Notes: generated from the letters alone by a model not told the origin. A stretch of DNA of 64,000 nt from a bacterium (GCA_030427205.1 JAUHXC010000001.1:124001-188000), one strand, 5' to 3'. Positions 15,912 through 25,218 are shown, counted from the stretch's first letter. Made by a program: numbers and translations.

Positions 15912-18581
15912 TCAGCGGGCGCGGCGGCGCAGCCCGAGCAGCCCGACGAGCAGCAGCCAGCCCAGACCGCTCGGCGCCCCGTCGGCGGCGTCGCACGCGC
16001 AGCCCTCGGGGTCGGGCACCGGATCGACCTCGGGCTCGGGGGTCGGCGGCGGGGTCGGGTCGGGCAGCTGCTCGTCGGGCGGCACGCCGCCGCCGGTCAC
16101 GCCCGAGCAGCGCCCGCGGGTGCAGGTGGCCCCCTCGGGGCAGGTCACGCCGATGCAGAGGTCGCCGACGCAGCGGCCGTCGCGGCAGGTGCGCCCGGCG
16201 GGGCAGTCGACCTCGTAGCACGGGTCGAGCTCGCAGGTGCCGTCGACGCAGGCCTGGGGGAACGGGCAGCTGACGCGGGCGCAGGGGTCGTCGGTGCAGC
16301 CGCCGTTGATGCACAGCGTGCCCTCGGGGCAGGCGATGTCGCGGCAGTCGGCGAAGCACTGCCCGTCGAAGCAGCCCTCGTTCGGCGCGCAGCCGGCGTC
16401 GGCGCAGGGGTCGGGGTCGCAGCGGCCGTCGCGGCAGACGGTGCCGTCGGGGCAGCCGAGGGTATGGCAATCCGCCGGCCCGCAGCGCCCCAGCGAGCAG
16501 GCGGCGCCCGCCGGGCAGTCGACGCCCTCGCACGGGTCTTCGCAGCGGCCGTCGTCGCAGACCTGGCCCGAGGGGCAGTCGGCGTTGCGGCAGGGGGTCA
16601 CGCAGTGCCCTTCGAGGCAGACCTGCCCGCCGAAGCACTCCCCGACCTCGCACGGGTCGGCGCACTCGCCGTTGAAGCAGCGGGCGTCGCCGCTGCACAG
16701 CCCCTCGCCCTCGTCGGCGTTGCCGTCGCAGTCGTTGTCGATGTTGTCGCAGACCTCGAGCCGGGTCGCGCCGCAGTAGCCGCAGGCGTTGAGCGCGCCC
16801 TCGTCCACCGTGCCGTCGCAGTCGTTGTCCGCCTCGTCGCAGACCTCGACCGACGGGGCCACCGCGCCCGAGCAGTCCAGCGCGCCCTGGGTGCACACGT
16901 AGGTGCCCGGGCTGCAGGCGCCCTCGTCGGTGCCGCACGCCTGCCCCGCCTCGGGGAAGGCCTCGTCGACCCGGGCGTCGCAGTCGTCGTCGAGCCCGTT
17001 GCAGATCTCCACCGGCACCTCACCGCAGGCCCCGCAGGCGTTGAGCACGCCCTCGTCGACGCTGAAGTCGCAGTCGTCGTCGACGCCGTTGCACGCCTCG
17101 GGCTGCGGGTCGCAATCGCAGCGCGGGCAGTCCTCGCCGTCCTCGTCGATGCGGTTGTCGCAGTCCTCGTCGGCGCACGAGCAATCATCCGCCGGCAGCG
17201 GGCCGCACTCGCCGCAGGCGTTGAAGGCGCCCTCGTCGATGCGCCCGTCGCAGTCCTGGTCGGCGCCGTCGCAGCGCTCGGTGGGCACGTCGCCGCAGAC
17301 GCCGCAGGCGTTGAGGACGCCCTCGTCGGCGACGCCGTCGCAGTCGTCGTCCATCAGGTTGCAGACCTCGGCCATCACGTCGCCGCAGGCCCCGCAGCGG
17401 TTGAGCACGCCCTCGTCGATCTGCCCGTCGCAGTCGTCGTCCTCGCCGTTGCAGCGCTCCGGCGTCGGATCCCGCTCCCGCGCGCTGCACTCGACCCCCT
17501 CGCCGTTGGCCGCGCAGACGATCTCGCCCACCGCCGCGCAGGCGCCGCGGCCCACCCGGCACTCGTCGCCCAGGCGGGCGAAGCCCTCGTCGACGGTGCC
17601 GTCGCAGTCGTCGTCGACCCCGTCGCAGGTCTCCCGCGGGCGGGCGTTGTCCACCGCCGAAGCCAGGGCCGCCTGCAAACCCACCGGATCGTCCGCCTGA
17701 TAGGCCGTGCCGTTGATCAGATCGATGCGCCCCGCCGCGTCGACCGCCGTGCCGCCCGAGCGGGCCACGTCGTCGAGCTCGGTCGCGAAGCGGGTGCCCG
17801 CCCCGAAGCCGACGACGAAGGTGCGCACGTCGTAGCGCTGCCCCATCACCGGCAGCTCGCGCAGATCGGCCGCCTGATCGATGAGCAGCTCGCGCACGAT
17901 GCCCCGATAAGCCGGATCGTCGGCGCTGCCGTCGGGGCACTGCTGATAGCCGTCGGTCAACAGCAGCACGTAATACGGCCGACACGCCCCGTCGGGGTCG
18001 TCGGCGATGGCCCGGGCGATGACCTCGCGGGCGCTGGCCACCGAGTCGGTCAGCGGGGTGAAGCCGTCGGCCCGCAGCTCCTTCTCGCCGGGGTAGTTCT
18101 CGACCCCGTCCATCCAGCTCAAGATCTCGTCCCGGCTCATCGGCCCCGGCTCGACGAGATAATCCGCCGGGCCGCAGCCGTTGGTCGAGCCGTCGTAGTT
18201 GATGGCGAACTCGACGCCGTCGTCGCCGCGATAGCGGGCGCCGACGTGGCTGTCGTTGAAGCCCGGCTCACCCGGCTCGAGCTGCCCGTAGCGCAACAGG
18301 GCGAACTCCACCCCGTCGACCTCGCGCAGCACCTGCGAGACGGCGGCCTTGGCGTGGAACATCTTGCTGCCCTCGGCGCAGCCGCGGTGCTCGTGCCCCG
18401 GGCTGCCGTCGCCCTGGCAGTCGACGTCCCCGGTGGGCGTCCACAGCATCGAGCCCGAGGTGTCGAAGATGACGAAGACCCGCGGCGCGGTCTGTTGCGC
18501 CAGCGCCGGGGCGAGCCCGACGAGGGTCAGGGCCAGGCCGAAGGCGAGGCAGTAGAGGGGGCGGACGGTCGACCAGCGCAT
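15912..18581 (-). CDS. Secreted VWA-domain surface protein with MopE repeats and MYXO-CTERM-like tail
   Basis: An 889-residue exported protein. The ATG at 18581 follows GGAGGAAGC, and the signal peptide is MRWSTVRPLYCLAFGLALTL. A von Willebrand factor A domain (about residues 33-240) carries the MIDAS start VFVIFDTSGSM. It is followed by nine MopE-like motifs of the type CNGxDDDCDGxxDEG with CGxCG spacers (about 270-600). Next comes an array of Cys-rich modules of the CEDPCEGVDCPAGAACSLGRC type (about 600-850). The C-terminus has a Cys, a hydrophobic helix (GLGWLLLVGLLGL) and RRRAR, the MYXO-CTERM sorting pattern. It is probably anchored or released at the cell surface. Function is unknown; adhesion and metal binding are plausible. 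Confidence 0.9.
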   Translation of the reverse strand: MRWSTVRPLYCLAFGLALTLVGLAPALAQQTAPRVFVIFDTSGSMLWTPTGDVDCQGDGSPGHEHRGCAEGSKMFHAKAAVSQVLREVDGVEFALLRYGQLEPGEPGFNDSHVGARYRGDDGVEFAINYDGSTNGCGPADYLVEPGPMSRDEILSWMDGVENYPGEKELRADGFTPLTDSVASAREVIARAIADDPDGACRPYYVLLLTDGYQQCPDGSADDPAYRGIVRELLIDQAADLRELPVMGQRYDVRTFVVGFGAGTRFATELDDVARSGGTAVDAAGRIDLINGTAYQADDPVGLQAALASAVDNARPRETCDGVDDDCDGTVDEGFARLGDECRVGRGACAAVGEIVCAANGEGVECSARERDPTPERCNGEDDDCDGQIDEGVLNRCGACGDVMAEVCNLMDDDCDGVADEGVLNACGVCGDVPTERCDGADQDCDGRIDEGAFNACGECGPLPADDCSCADEDCDNRIDEDGEDCPRCDCDPQPEACNGVDDDCDFSVDEGVLNACGACGEVPVEICNGLDDDCDARVDEAFPEAGQACGTDEGACSPGTYVCTQGALDCSGAVAPSVEVCDEADNDCDGTVDEGALNACGYCGATRLEVCDNIDNDCDGNADEGEGLCSGDARCFNGECADPCEVGECFGGQVCLEGHCVTPCRNADCPSGQVCDDGRCEDPCEGVDCPAGAACSLGRCGPADCHTLGCPDGTVCRDGRCDPDPCADAGCAPNEGCFDGQCFADCRDIACPEGTLCINGGCTDDPCARVSCPFPQACVDGTCELDPCYEVDCPAGRTCRDGRCVGDLCIGVTCPEGATCTRGRCSGVTGGGVPPDEQLPDPTPPPTPEPEVDPVPDPEGCACDAADGAPSGLGWLLLVGLLGLRRRAR

Positions 18582-18702
18582 GCTTCCTCCGAGGGGGGAG
18601 GTCGAGAGAACGCCGGGAATATACCGAAACAGGGAGAGATATGGAGGCGGCGCGCGTCGGCGTCGCCTCTCGGGGACCCGCGCGGGCCCCGGGCCGGGCG
18701 AG

Positions 18703-19017
18703 TCAGTCCTCGCCGGCCTTGTCGCGCAGGGCCGCGATGATGCGGTCCTTCTTCGCCAGCCGTTCGGGGTCGTCCCCCGCGGCGGCCTCCTGGCCGGTGA
18801 TGGCGGCGAGCGCCTCGGCCTCGATGAGCCGCAGCCGGGCGGCGAGCTCGCCGCGCATCGACGCCGGCACACCGTCGAGCTTGTTGCCCAGCGCGGCGTC
18901 GGCCCCCAGGGAAGCCCCGGACCGCATGCGCAGGATACGCTCTTCTTCCGCGGTCGGTCCCCGAACGTCGGAGATCACCGTGGTGGTGGTGGTGCTCTGA
19001 TCCTCGTTCTTCTTCAC
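18703..19017 (-). CDS. Small helical protein of unknown function
   Basis: A 104-residue protein starting at a GTG (VKKNEDQSTTTTTVISDVRG) preceded by GAGG at 5 bp; a GTG at 19032 gives five more residues. The conserved-looking centre EEERILRMRSGASL resembles by eye the region 4.2 helix of sigma-70-type factors, but no complete sigma domain is present. The rest is helical and Ala/Leu-rich (ELAARLRLIEAEALAAITG). I do not recognise the family. It is one of the few genes in this stretch without a clear role. Confidence 0.55.
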   Translation of the reverse strand: MKKNEDQSTTTTTVISDVRGPTAEEERILRMRSGASLGADAALGNKLDGVPASMRGELAARLRLIEAEALAAITGQEAAAGDDPERLAKKDRIIAALRDKAGED

Positions 19018-19120
19018 CGCGACCTCACGCACTTGACACCGGTGACCCGACCGGGCGCGTCTGTTTCGCCGTCGAAACGATCCGAGGAGACCCCCTGCTC
19101 ACCGCCTCCCTGACGGCATT

Positions 19121-19231
19121 TCAGCAGGGCTCGACCGACGCCGCCGCGCACCTCGACCCGGGGGCCTCGGAGCGGGCTCTCGCGCTGTCGGTCGGCGTCT
19201 CCTCGGGCTTCCCGACCACGGGGATCTTCAT
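19121..19231 (-). CDS. Possible 36-residue small protein
   Basis: An ATG at 19231 with a strong GGAGG nine bases upstream opens a 36-codon frame beginning MKIPVVGKPEETPTDSARAR and ending at a TGA at 19123-19121. It lies about 100 bp upstream of the 104-residue gene in the same direction. The only support is the ribosome-binding site and reading frame. It may be a true small protein, a leader, or the 5' end of a gene broken by frameshift. Confidence 0.3.
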   Translation of the reverse strand: MKIPVVGKPEETPTDSARARSEAPGSRCAAASVEPC

Positions 19232-19432
19232 AAGTCACCCCCTCCGGTCAGGCAAACTTTTAGGCCGATGATCCGGCGAACGGCGCCGCACACGGCCGGG
19301 CAGATCCTGTCACAAGTCCTCGGAAACCAAAAGGATGTTTTCGGCGGGCGGCCGCGCGACGCCAGGGCCTTCAGCAAAAAGCGATCCAAACCGCATAGAT
19401 AGCCCCGAGGCCCCCTTTACCCTCGCCGGGCA

Positions 19433-20323
19433 TCACCGACCGCGGCGAGAACGCTCCAGCTGCATTTGTACCGCCTTGGTGTACGCCTCAACATCGAGCG
19501 CGCCGCGGTCGCGCAGGTGCTCGAGCAGCACCCGATGCGCGATGTGGGTCTCGCGCAGCGCCTCGTAGGTCCGCTGCAGCTGCCGGCGCAGCAGATCGAC
19601 CTCGGCCCGCAGCGCCGCCACCGCCTCGCCGCCCCGGCGCTCGGCGGAGCGGCCGGGGTCGTCGAGCGTCTTGCGTCCGCGGCTCGGCGCCCCCTCGACG
19701 GTGAACCCGCGGCCGGGCGTGCCGTTGGGGTCGATGGCCGCAAACCCCCGCGGCGGGGTCATGCTGCCGGCGGTCGGCATGCCCCGGGGCGGGGTCGAGC
19801 TGCGGTTGATGCTCGAGCGCCGCGCCGGCCGGGCCACCCCCCGGGCGGGGGTCGCCAGCCGCCGGAACTGCCCGTCCCGCGGCGGCGGGTTGCCGTCGAA
19901 GTACACCCGGTCGATGGCGGCGTCGATCTGGCTGGCGAGGGCCAGCCGGGGGCGCACCGGGCGCCCGGTGAGCGTCTCGACCGCCGACCGCTGCACCGGG
20001 TCGCGGGGGTCGGCCATCGCCACCGCGAGCGCGCCGTCGGGCTCGAAGGCGAGCGGCACCAGCTTGCGCCGGCGGGCCTCGTCGGCGGGGATGGCCGCCA
20101 GCAGGTTGGGGCCCACCGCCCGCAGGGTCGAGAGCCGGGCCACCTCGACCCCGAGCTGATCGCCGAGCGCGTCGAGCACCTCGTCCGCCGAGCAGTCGCC
20201 GCGGGCGATGAGCACCTCGCCGAGCGGCTGCCCCCACAGCGCCGCCTCCGACAGCGCCGAGCGCAGCCGCTTCTCGTCGACGTGTCCGCGGGCCGTCAGG
20301 ATTTCGCCGAGTCGCTGATTCAC
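19433..20323 (-). CDS. GspE/PilB N-terminal (MshEN) domain protein, orphan
   Basis: A 296-residue protein. The N-terminal 150 residues follow the MshEN domain of type II secretion/pilus ATPases: MNQRLGEILTARGHVDEKRLRSAL, QPLGEVLIARGDCSADEVLDAL and FEPDGALAVAMADPRDP. This domain often binds cyclic-di-GMP in PilB-like proteins. There is no ATPase domain. A low-complexity Pro/Arg/Gly/Ser linker (about 155-230) with repeated TPPRG/TPARG-like motifs is followed by a C-terminal coiled coil (VAALRAEVDLLRRQLQRTYEAL). It may be a regulatory adaptor. Such orphan MshEN proteins are common in Myxococcota. Confidence 0.85.
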   Translation of the reverse strand: MNQRLGEILTARGHVDEKRLRSALSEAALWGQPLGEVLIARGDCSADEVLDALGDQLGVEVARLSTLRAVGPNLLAAIPADEARRRKLVPLAFEPDGALAVAMADPRDPVQRSAVETLTGRPVRPRLALASQIDAAIDRVYFDGNPPPRDGQFRRLATPARGVARPARRSSINRSSTPPRGMPTAGSMTPPRGFAAIDPNGTPGRGFTVEGAPSRGRKTLDDPGRSAERRGGEAVAALRAEVDLLRRQLQRTYEALRETHIAHRVLLEHLRDRGALDVEAYTKAVQMQLERSRRGR

Positions 20324-20520
20324 CGGTCCTCCGAATCGCGGCCATCATAGCGCAGGGCCCGGGGCAGGGCGACGGTCGGGGCGCGCTTGGTGCGGCGGTC
20401 GCGCCGAGGGCGGGGACGATGTAGCGTGCCCGCGCGACCCGCGGCGTCCGTGCGGTGTCGGTATGCCCATCGAATGCGCATGTCCGCCGCGGACCGCAAG
20501 ACCCTCTCAGCGGAGACAGG

Positions 20521-21696
20521 ATGAACCGGGACACCATATCGAAGCTGCTCACCGCCGTGGCGCTGCCGGGCCACGACGAAGACCTCGTCGCCTCCGGCCG
20601 CATCTCGGAGGTCGAGATCGACGGTGGCGAGGTCACGGTGGTGGTGACCCTCGACGGCTTCGACCGCGAGGCGCGCCACACCATCGAAGACGCCATCGTC
20701 GCCACGCTCGACGGGCAGGACGGCATCGACGACGTGCTCGTCGAGGTCGAGATGGAGTCGATGCCCGAGCCCCCGCCGCCGGCGGACGACGGCGTGGTCA
20801 TCCATGGCGGCGGCGGCGGCGGCGGCCACTCGCACGGCCACGCGCACGGCGGGGCGCAGGTCAAGCCGCAGAAGGGCGCCCTGTCGGACGTGCGCCACAT
20901 CATCGCGGTGGCCTCGGGCAAAGGCGGGGTCGGCAAGTCGACCGTCGCGGTCAACCTCGCCCTGGCGCTCAAGGCCCGCGGGGCGAAGGTCGGCCTGTGC
21001 GACCTCGACATCTACGGCCCCTCGGTGCCGACCCAGATGGGCGTCGCCAAGGCCAAGCCCGGCGTCTCGCAGAACCAGAAGCAGTTCCTGCCGGTCGACG
21101 CGTATGGCGTGGCGGTGATGTCCATCGGCTTCCTCGTCGACGACGACACCCCGGTCATCTGGCGCGGCCCGATCGTCTCGTCGGTGGTCAAGCAGTTCCT
21201 CGACGACGTCGAGTGGGGCGCGCTGGACTACCTCGTCATCGACATGCCGCCGGGCACCGGCGACGCCCAGCTCACCCTGAGCCAGACCGCGCCGCTCACC
21301 GGGGCGGTGATCGTCACCACGCCCAGCGAGCTGGCCCTCATCGACGCGGTCAAGGGCCTGCAGATGTTCCGCAAGGTCGACACCCCGGTGCTCGGCCTCG
21401 TCGAGAACATGAGCCACTACATCTGCGAGAACTGCGGGCACCAGAGCCACCCGTTCAATACCGGCGGGGCCCAGCGCATCGCCGAGCAGTTCAAGGTGGG
21501 CATGCTCGCCGAGATCCCCATCGACAACGCCATCCAGCGGGGCGGCGACGAGGGGCGGCCGATCATGGTGACCGCCGCCGACTCGCCTCAGGGCAAGGCG
21601 TTCGATACGCTGGCCGAGGCGGTGATCGAGAAGTGTCCGTTCGAGACCGACAAGAACAAGAAGAAGGGCTTTCTGGCCAACCTCTTCAAGCGCTGA
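20521..21696 (+). CDS. Mrp/NBP35-family Fe-S cluster carrier ATPase with His-rich linker
   Basis: A 391-residue protein. It has an N-terminal MIP18-like domain (residues 1-85, ISKLLTAVALPGHDEDLVASGRI). A linker near residues 95-115 is extraordinarily rich in Gly and His (GGGGGGGHSHGHAHGG). A Mrp/ApbC P-loop domain follows, with GKGGVGKST around residue 137, CDLDIYGPS, and IDMPPGTGDAQLT. The Fe-S ligand pair CxxC is present as CENCGH. The protein is expected to bind and hand over Fe-S clusters in the cytoplasm. The ATG at 20521 follows AGCGGAGACAGG. Confidence 0.93.
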   Translation: MNRDTISKLLTAVALPGHDEDLVASGRISEVEIDGGEVTVVVTLDGFDREARHTIEDAIVATLDGQDGIDDVLVEVEMESMPEPPPPADDGVVIHGGGGGGGHSHGHAHGGAQVKPQKGALSDVRHIIAVASGKGGVGKSTVAVNLALALKARGAKVGLCDLDIYGPSVPTQMGVAKAKPGVSQNQKQFLPVDAYGVAVMSIGFLVDDDTPVIWRGPIVSSVVKQFLDDVEWGALDYLVIDMPPGTGDAQLTLSQTAPLTGAVIVTTPSELALIDAVKGLQMFRKVDTPVLGLVENMSHYICENCGHQSHPFNTGGAQRIAEQFKVGMLAEIPIDNAIQRGGDEGRPIMVTAADSPQGKAFDTLAEAVIEKCPFETDKNKKKGFLANLFKR

Positions 21697-21716
21697 GCGC
21701 GCCGTCGAGCCGGCGC

Positions 21717-23045
21717 GTGCGGCCCCCGCTGCGTCCGCTCTCGCTCACCCTCGCCCTCTGGCTGCTCGCCGCGCCCGCGCTCGCCGAGACCGGCGGCCCG
21801 CAGCTCACCGCCGACGGCGACGGCGCCATTCTGCACAACCCCGGCCCCGCGCCCATCGTCGCCCTGCGCGTCGGCGAGCAGCGGCTCATCCGGCTCGGCC
21901 CGGGTGAGTCGGCGCCGCTGAACGTGCCCGCCGACAGCGCCATCGCCGGCCGCTTCGACATCGACGACTGGAGCCGCGCCCTCGACGACCTCGCGCCCGG
22001 CTGGGCCGACATGCACCTGCGCACCGCGGGGCACTTCCTCGACACCGTCGACGCCGGCCCCGCCGGCGCGCCGAGCGCCTCGATCAACCTGCGGCTGCTG
22101 GCCGACGTGCCGCCCGAGACCATGGCCGAGTGGGCCCGCGGCCCCGCGCTGCGCCGGGCGCTGGCGGCCCGCGCCGCGCGCCACGTACCGCCGAGAAGCC
22201 TCGGCCCGCTGCTGGTCGCGGTCGACCCATCCGAGACCCACGCCGAGTGGCCCGCGGCCTACGCCGCGCTGCCCCCGTTGATCGAAGGCGTGCAGCGGGC
22301 GATCGAGCTGCACGGCCGCGCCGCCCTGCCCGCTCTGCGCGCGCACCCCCGCTGGGCCGCAGAGCGCGGCGTCGGCGCGCAGTTCGACCCGCCGACCCCT
22401 ATCCCCGACGCCGCCGCGGCGCTCGCCCGCGCCCTCGACGCCGGCCAATTCGACCGCGCCGCGACCATCGCCGCCGGCCTCGTCGCGCAGCCCGGCCCCC
22501 GTGACGCGACGCTCAACCGCCAGCTGTGCGGGGCCCTCGATACCGCCGCCCAACAGGCCCTGCGCGCCGGCCGACTGCTCGCCGCCGAGGGCTGGCTGCA
22601 GCGCGCGGGCCCCGTCTGCGGGCTGCTGCAGGCCGAGCGGACCGCCACCCTCTTCCGCGCCCGCGGCGACCTGCGCCGGCAGATGGGCGACCTGCGCGGC
22701 GCCGTCGGCCCCTACCGCGCCGCCTTCTGGCTCGCCGAGGCCCCGCAAGACCGCGCCCGGCTGGCCGATACCCACGCCGAGCTGGCCCTGCTGCGCTTCG
22801 GCGAGGGATCCATCGAGGCCGGCGAGGCCCACCTCGAAGCCGCTCGGGCGCTCGACTCGCTGCGCCCGCGGGTGCAGGCGGCGATCGAAGCCCGGCCCAC
22901 CGTCGACCTGCGGGCGCGGGTCGGCATCGTGCTGATCATCCTGGTGATGGGCGTGTTCGTGATGCGCCGGCTGCGCAAGGTTTTCAGAGGAGACCGAATA
23001 CCGGGCACCCGCGCCGCGTTGAAGGCGCGACGCGGTCCGTGGTAG
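21717..23045 (+). CDS. Exported TPR-like protein with C-terminal membrane anchor
   Basis: A 442-residue protein read from a GTG at 21717, 21 bp after the Mrp stop; it gives a signal peptide (PLSLTLALWLLAAPALA). No closer upstream start is usable. The middle is helical with TPR-like pairs (RDLRRQMGDLRGAVGPYRAAFWLAEAP). A transmembrane segment (GIVLIILVMGVFVMRRL) lies near residue 405, with a basic tail that would face the cytoplasm. I do not recognise the family. Confidence 0.75.
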   Translation: MRPPLRPLSLTLALWLLAAPALAETGGPQLTADGDGAILHNPGPAPIVALRVGEQRLIRLGPGESAPLNVPADSAIAGRFDIDDWSRALDDLAPGWADMHLRTAGHFLDTVDAGPAGAPSASINLRLLADVPPETMAEWARGPALRRALAARAARHVPPRSLGPLLVAVDPSETHAEWPAAYAALPPLIEGVQRAIELHGRAALPALRAHPRWAAERGVGAQFDPPTPIPDAAAALARALDAGQFDRAATIAAGLVAQPGPRDATLNRQLCGALDTAAQQALRAGRLLAAEGWLQRAGPVCGLLQAERTATLFRARGDLRRQMGDLRGAVGPYRAAFWLAEAPQDRARLADTHAELALLRFGEGSIEAGEAHLEAARALDSLRPRVQAAIEARPTVDLRARVGIVLIILVMGVFVMRRLRKVFRGDRIPGTRAALKARRGPW

Positions 23046-23112
23046 ATCCGGCCGCCGTCGGAGATCCGCGCCCCGCGCGGCATAGACCTCTGCACTTCTC
23101 GGGAGATGTCCG

Positions 23113-23598
23113 ATGTTCGAGTCCCTCGCCCTGATCGCCGCCCTGCTCAGCCCCGCCAGCCAGCCCGCCGCGCCCCAGGCGCAGGTCAAGATGGCCGAGA
23201 CCCAGGGCGCCCTGCACCGCGGCGCCGCCTTCACCCTCACCGAGAAAGACCGCACCACCCTCGACGCGGTGGCCGCCAAGGCCCCCGAGATGGCGGGCAA
23301 GACGGTGCAGGTCAGCGGCACGGTGAAGTCGGCCTGCATCAAGAAGGGCTGCTGGATGGTGCTCGCCGGCGATACCGCCCGGGCCCGCATCACCTTCAAG
23401 GACTACGGCTTCTTCGTGCCGCTCGACGCAGCGGGCAGCACCGCCATCGTCGAGGGCGCCGTCGAGGTCAAGACGCTCAGCGAGGCCGAGCGCAAGCACC
23501 TCGCCGAAGACGCCGGCAAGAGCGTCGATACCATCCCCAAGCACGAGCTGCGGCTGGTGGCCACCGGGGTCGAGCTGACCCGGGTCGCCACGAAGTAG
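23113..23598 (+). CDS. DUF4920 domain exported protein
   Basis: A 161-residue protein with a short signal-like N-terminus (MFESLALIAALLSPASQP). The DUF4920 core carries the typical VQVSGTVKSACIKKGCWMVLAGD segment with a CxxxGCW motif, then ARITFKDYGFFVPLDA. The family is usually periplasmic and of unknown function; the paired cysteines suggest metal or redox binding. It lies between the TPR-like gene and the rhomboid gene. Confidence 0.88.
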   Translation: MFESLALIAALLSPASQPAAPQAQVKMAETQGALHRGAAFTLTEKDRTTLDAVAAKAPEMAGKTVQVSGTVKSACIKKGCWMVLAGDTARARITFKDYGFFVPLDAAGSTAIVEGAVEVKTLSEAERKHLAEDAGKSVDTIPKHELRLVATGVELTRVATK

Positions 23599-23693
23599 GC
23601 CCGCTCCGTCCCCGGCCCTGCGCCGGCGCGAATTCGGCAGAATCCGCCCCATGCACTATGCTCGGCGGCCGTGCGCCCCCGAGCCCCCCGACC

Positions 23694-24401
23694 ATGATCC
23701 CGATCCGCGTCGACGGCGCCGACCGCGCGCCGATCACCCGCGTCCTGATCGGGCTCAACCTGCTCGTCTTCTGCGGCCTGTGGCTGCTCGGACCGGGCGC
23801 CGACGGCCCGCTGCGCCAGTTCGGCTGGGTGCCCGCGCGCATGACCAGCCCCGAGAGCTGGCGCATGCTCGGCCCCGTCGGCCAGCTCGGACCGCTCTTC
23901 ACCCACGGCTTCCTGCACGTCGGCGCGCTGCACCTCGTCGGCAACCTGTGGGCCCTGCACCTCTTCGGCGGCGCGGTCGAGTCCCGCATCGGCCGGCGCC
24001 CGTTCGCGACCCTCTACATCGGCGGGCTGACCCTCGCCGCCGCCTGCCACGCCCTCGCCGCGCCCGGCTCCGTCGTGCCGATGGTCGGCGCCTCGGGGGC
24101 CATCGCCGCGGTGATGGGCGCCTGCCTCGCCATCGACCCCGGCGCCCGGGTGCTGACCCTGGTCCCGATCCCGATCCCCACCGCCGCGCGCATCCCCGCC
24201 TGGCTCCTGATCGGGCTGTGGGCCATGCTGCAGCTGCTCGCGGTCAGCGCCGGATCGGACGCGGGGGTCGCCTGGTGGGCCCACATCGGCGGCTTCGCCT
24301 TCGGCGGCCTGTGGGGCCTCGCCCGCCGCTGGCCGGGCCGCATGGCGCTGCCGCGCGCCGCCCGCCGATCGCAGCCCCAGCGCACGAGGATGATCCGGTG
24401 A
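23694..24401 (+). CDS. Rhomboid-family intramembrane serine protease
   Basis: A 235-residue polytopic protein. The rhomboid catalytic serine is in MVGASGAIAAVMG (GxSG) and the partner histidine is in AHIGGFAFGG. The loop-1 region contains WRMLG and a HVGALHLVGNLWALHLFGG helix with the H..xN pattern. About six hydrophobic helices are present. It ends RTRMIR with a TGA overlapped by the GTG of the next gene. Rhomboids cleave membrane protein substrates within the bilayer; the substrate is unknown. A weak TATGCT -10-like element lies at 23657-23662. Confidence 0.92.
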   Translation: MIPIRVDGADRAPITRVLIGLNLLVFCGLWLLGPGADGPLRQFGWVPARMTSPESWRMLGPVGQLGPLFTHGFLHVGALHLVGNLWALHLFGGAVESRIGRRPFATLYIGGLTLAAACHALAAPGSVVPMVGASGAIAAVMGACLAIDPGARVLTLVPIPIPTAARIPAWLLIGLWAMLQLLAVSAGSDAGVAWWAHIGGFAFGGLWGLARRWPGRMALPRAARRSQPQRTRMIR

Positions 24402-25201
24402 AACTCGACTTCGACCTGCACGCCGGCACGACCGAGTTCTACGTCGACCCGGTCTACTACGATCACGAGTTCAAGAACCGCCGGGCCGACGTCGACTGGT
24501 ACGTCGAGCAATACCTCGACACCGAGGGCCCGGTGCTCGAGCTGGCCGTCGGCTCGGGGCGCATCGCGCTCAAGGCGGTGCGCGACGGCGCCGAGGTCTA
24601 CGGCCTCGACCTCTCGCAGAGCATGCTCGAGCACGCCCGCGCCCGCGCGGCGAAGCTGCCCAAAGCCCGCCGCGACAAGCTGCACCTCGCCCGGGCTGAC
24701 ATGCGCGACTTCGCCCTCGGCCGCACCTTCGGGCTGGTGAGCTGCCCGTTCAACGCCTTCATGCACCTCTACACCCGCGAAGACGCCGAGCGCTGCCTCG
24801 CCGCCGCCAAGGCCGCCCTCGCCCCCGACGGCCTCTTCATCATCGACGTGCTCATGCCCGACCTCGACTACTTCATGCGCTCGCCCTACAAGCGCTTCGA
24901 GGGGGTCACCTTCAAGCACCCGCGCTACGGCACCCGCTACACCTACAGCGAGCAGAGCGCCTGGGATCCGGTGCGCCAGATCAACCAGATGTGGTTCCAC
25001 TACGACCGCGCCGAAGAGGGCGAGGGCCCGGCGCACTACGTCGTGCAGCTCAGCCACCGCTACTACTACCCACAAGAGCTGATGGCGCTGCTGCATTACG
25101 CCGGCTTCGAGGTGCTCTACACGCTCGGCGACTTCGAAGGCGGCCCGCTGATGGCCGACAGCGACTCGATGCTGCTGATGTGCGGACACCGCGCGGGCTG
25201 A
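24398..25201 (+). CDS. SAM-dependent methyltransferase (class I)
   Basis: A 267-residue cytoplasmic protein. The GTG start overlaps the rhomboid stop (GTGA). The SAM-binding motif I is PVLELAVGSGRIAL near residue 50, followed by GLDLSQSMLEHARARA and LARADMRDFALG. The C-terminal part has Tyr/Phe/His-rich strands (FKHPRYGTRYTYSEQ and LSHRYYYPQELMALLHYAGFEVL). It belongs to the Methyltransf_25-like group. The substrate is not predictable from sequence. Confidence 0.9.
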   Translation: MKLDFDLHAGTTEFYVDPVYYDHEFKNRRADVDWYVEQYLDTEGPVLELAVGSGRIALKAVRDGAEVYGLDLSQSMLEHARARAAKLPKARRDKLHLARADMRDFALGRTFGLVSCPFNAFMHLYTREDAERCLAAAKAALAPDGLFIIDVLMPDLDYFMRSPYKRFEGVTFKHPRYGTRYTYSEQSAWDPVRQINQMWFHYDRAEEGEGPAHYVVQLSHRYYYPQELMALLHYAGFEVLYTLGDFEGGPLMADSDSMLLMCGHRAG

Positions 25202-25218
25202 GTCACCCACAGCGCCCG

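Noticed and set aside
16598..18740. Long frames in other phases and the opposite strand over the VWA/MopE gene
   Set aside because: They are compositional echoes of the repeats (RRRLRR- or Ala/Val-rich translations) without start signals or domains.
20463..21716. An upstream extension of the exported TPR-like protein through the Mrp gene
   Set aside because: That part is an out-of-frame reading of the Mrp gene. A signal peptide right after the GTG at 21717 marks the real start.
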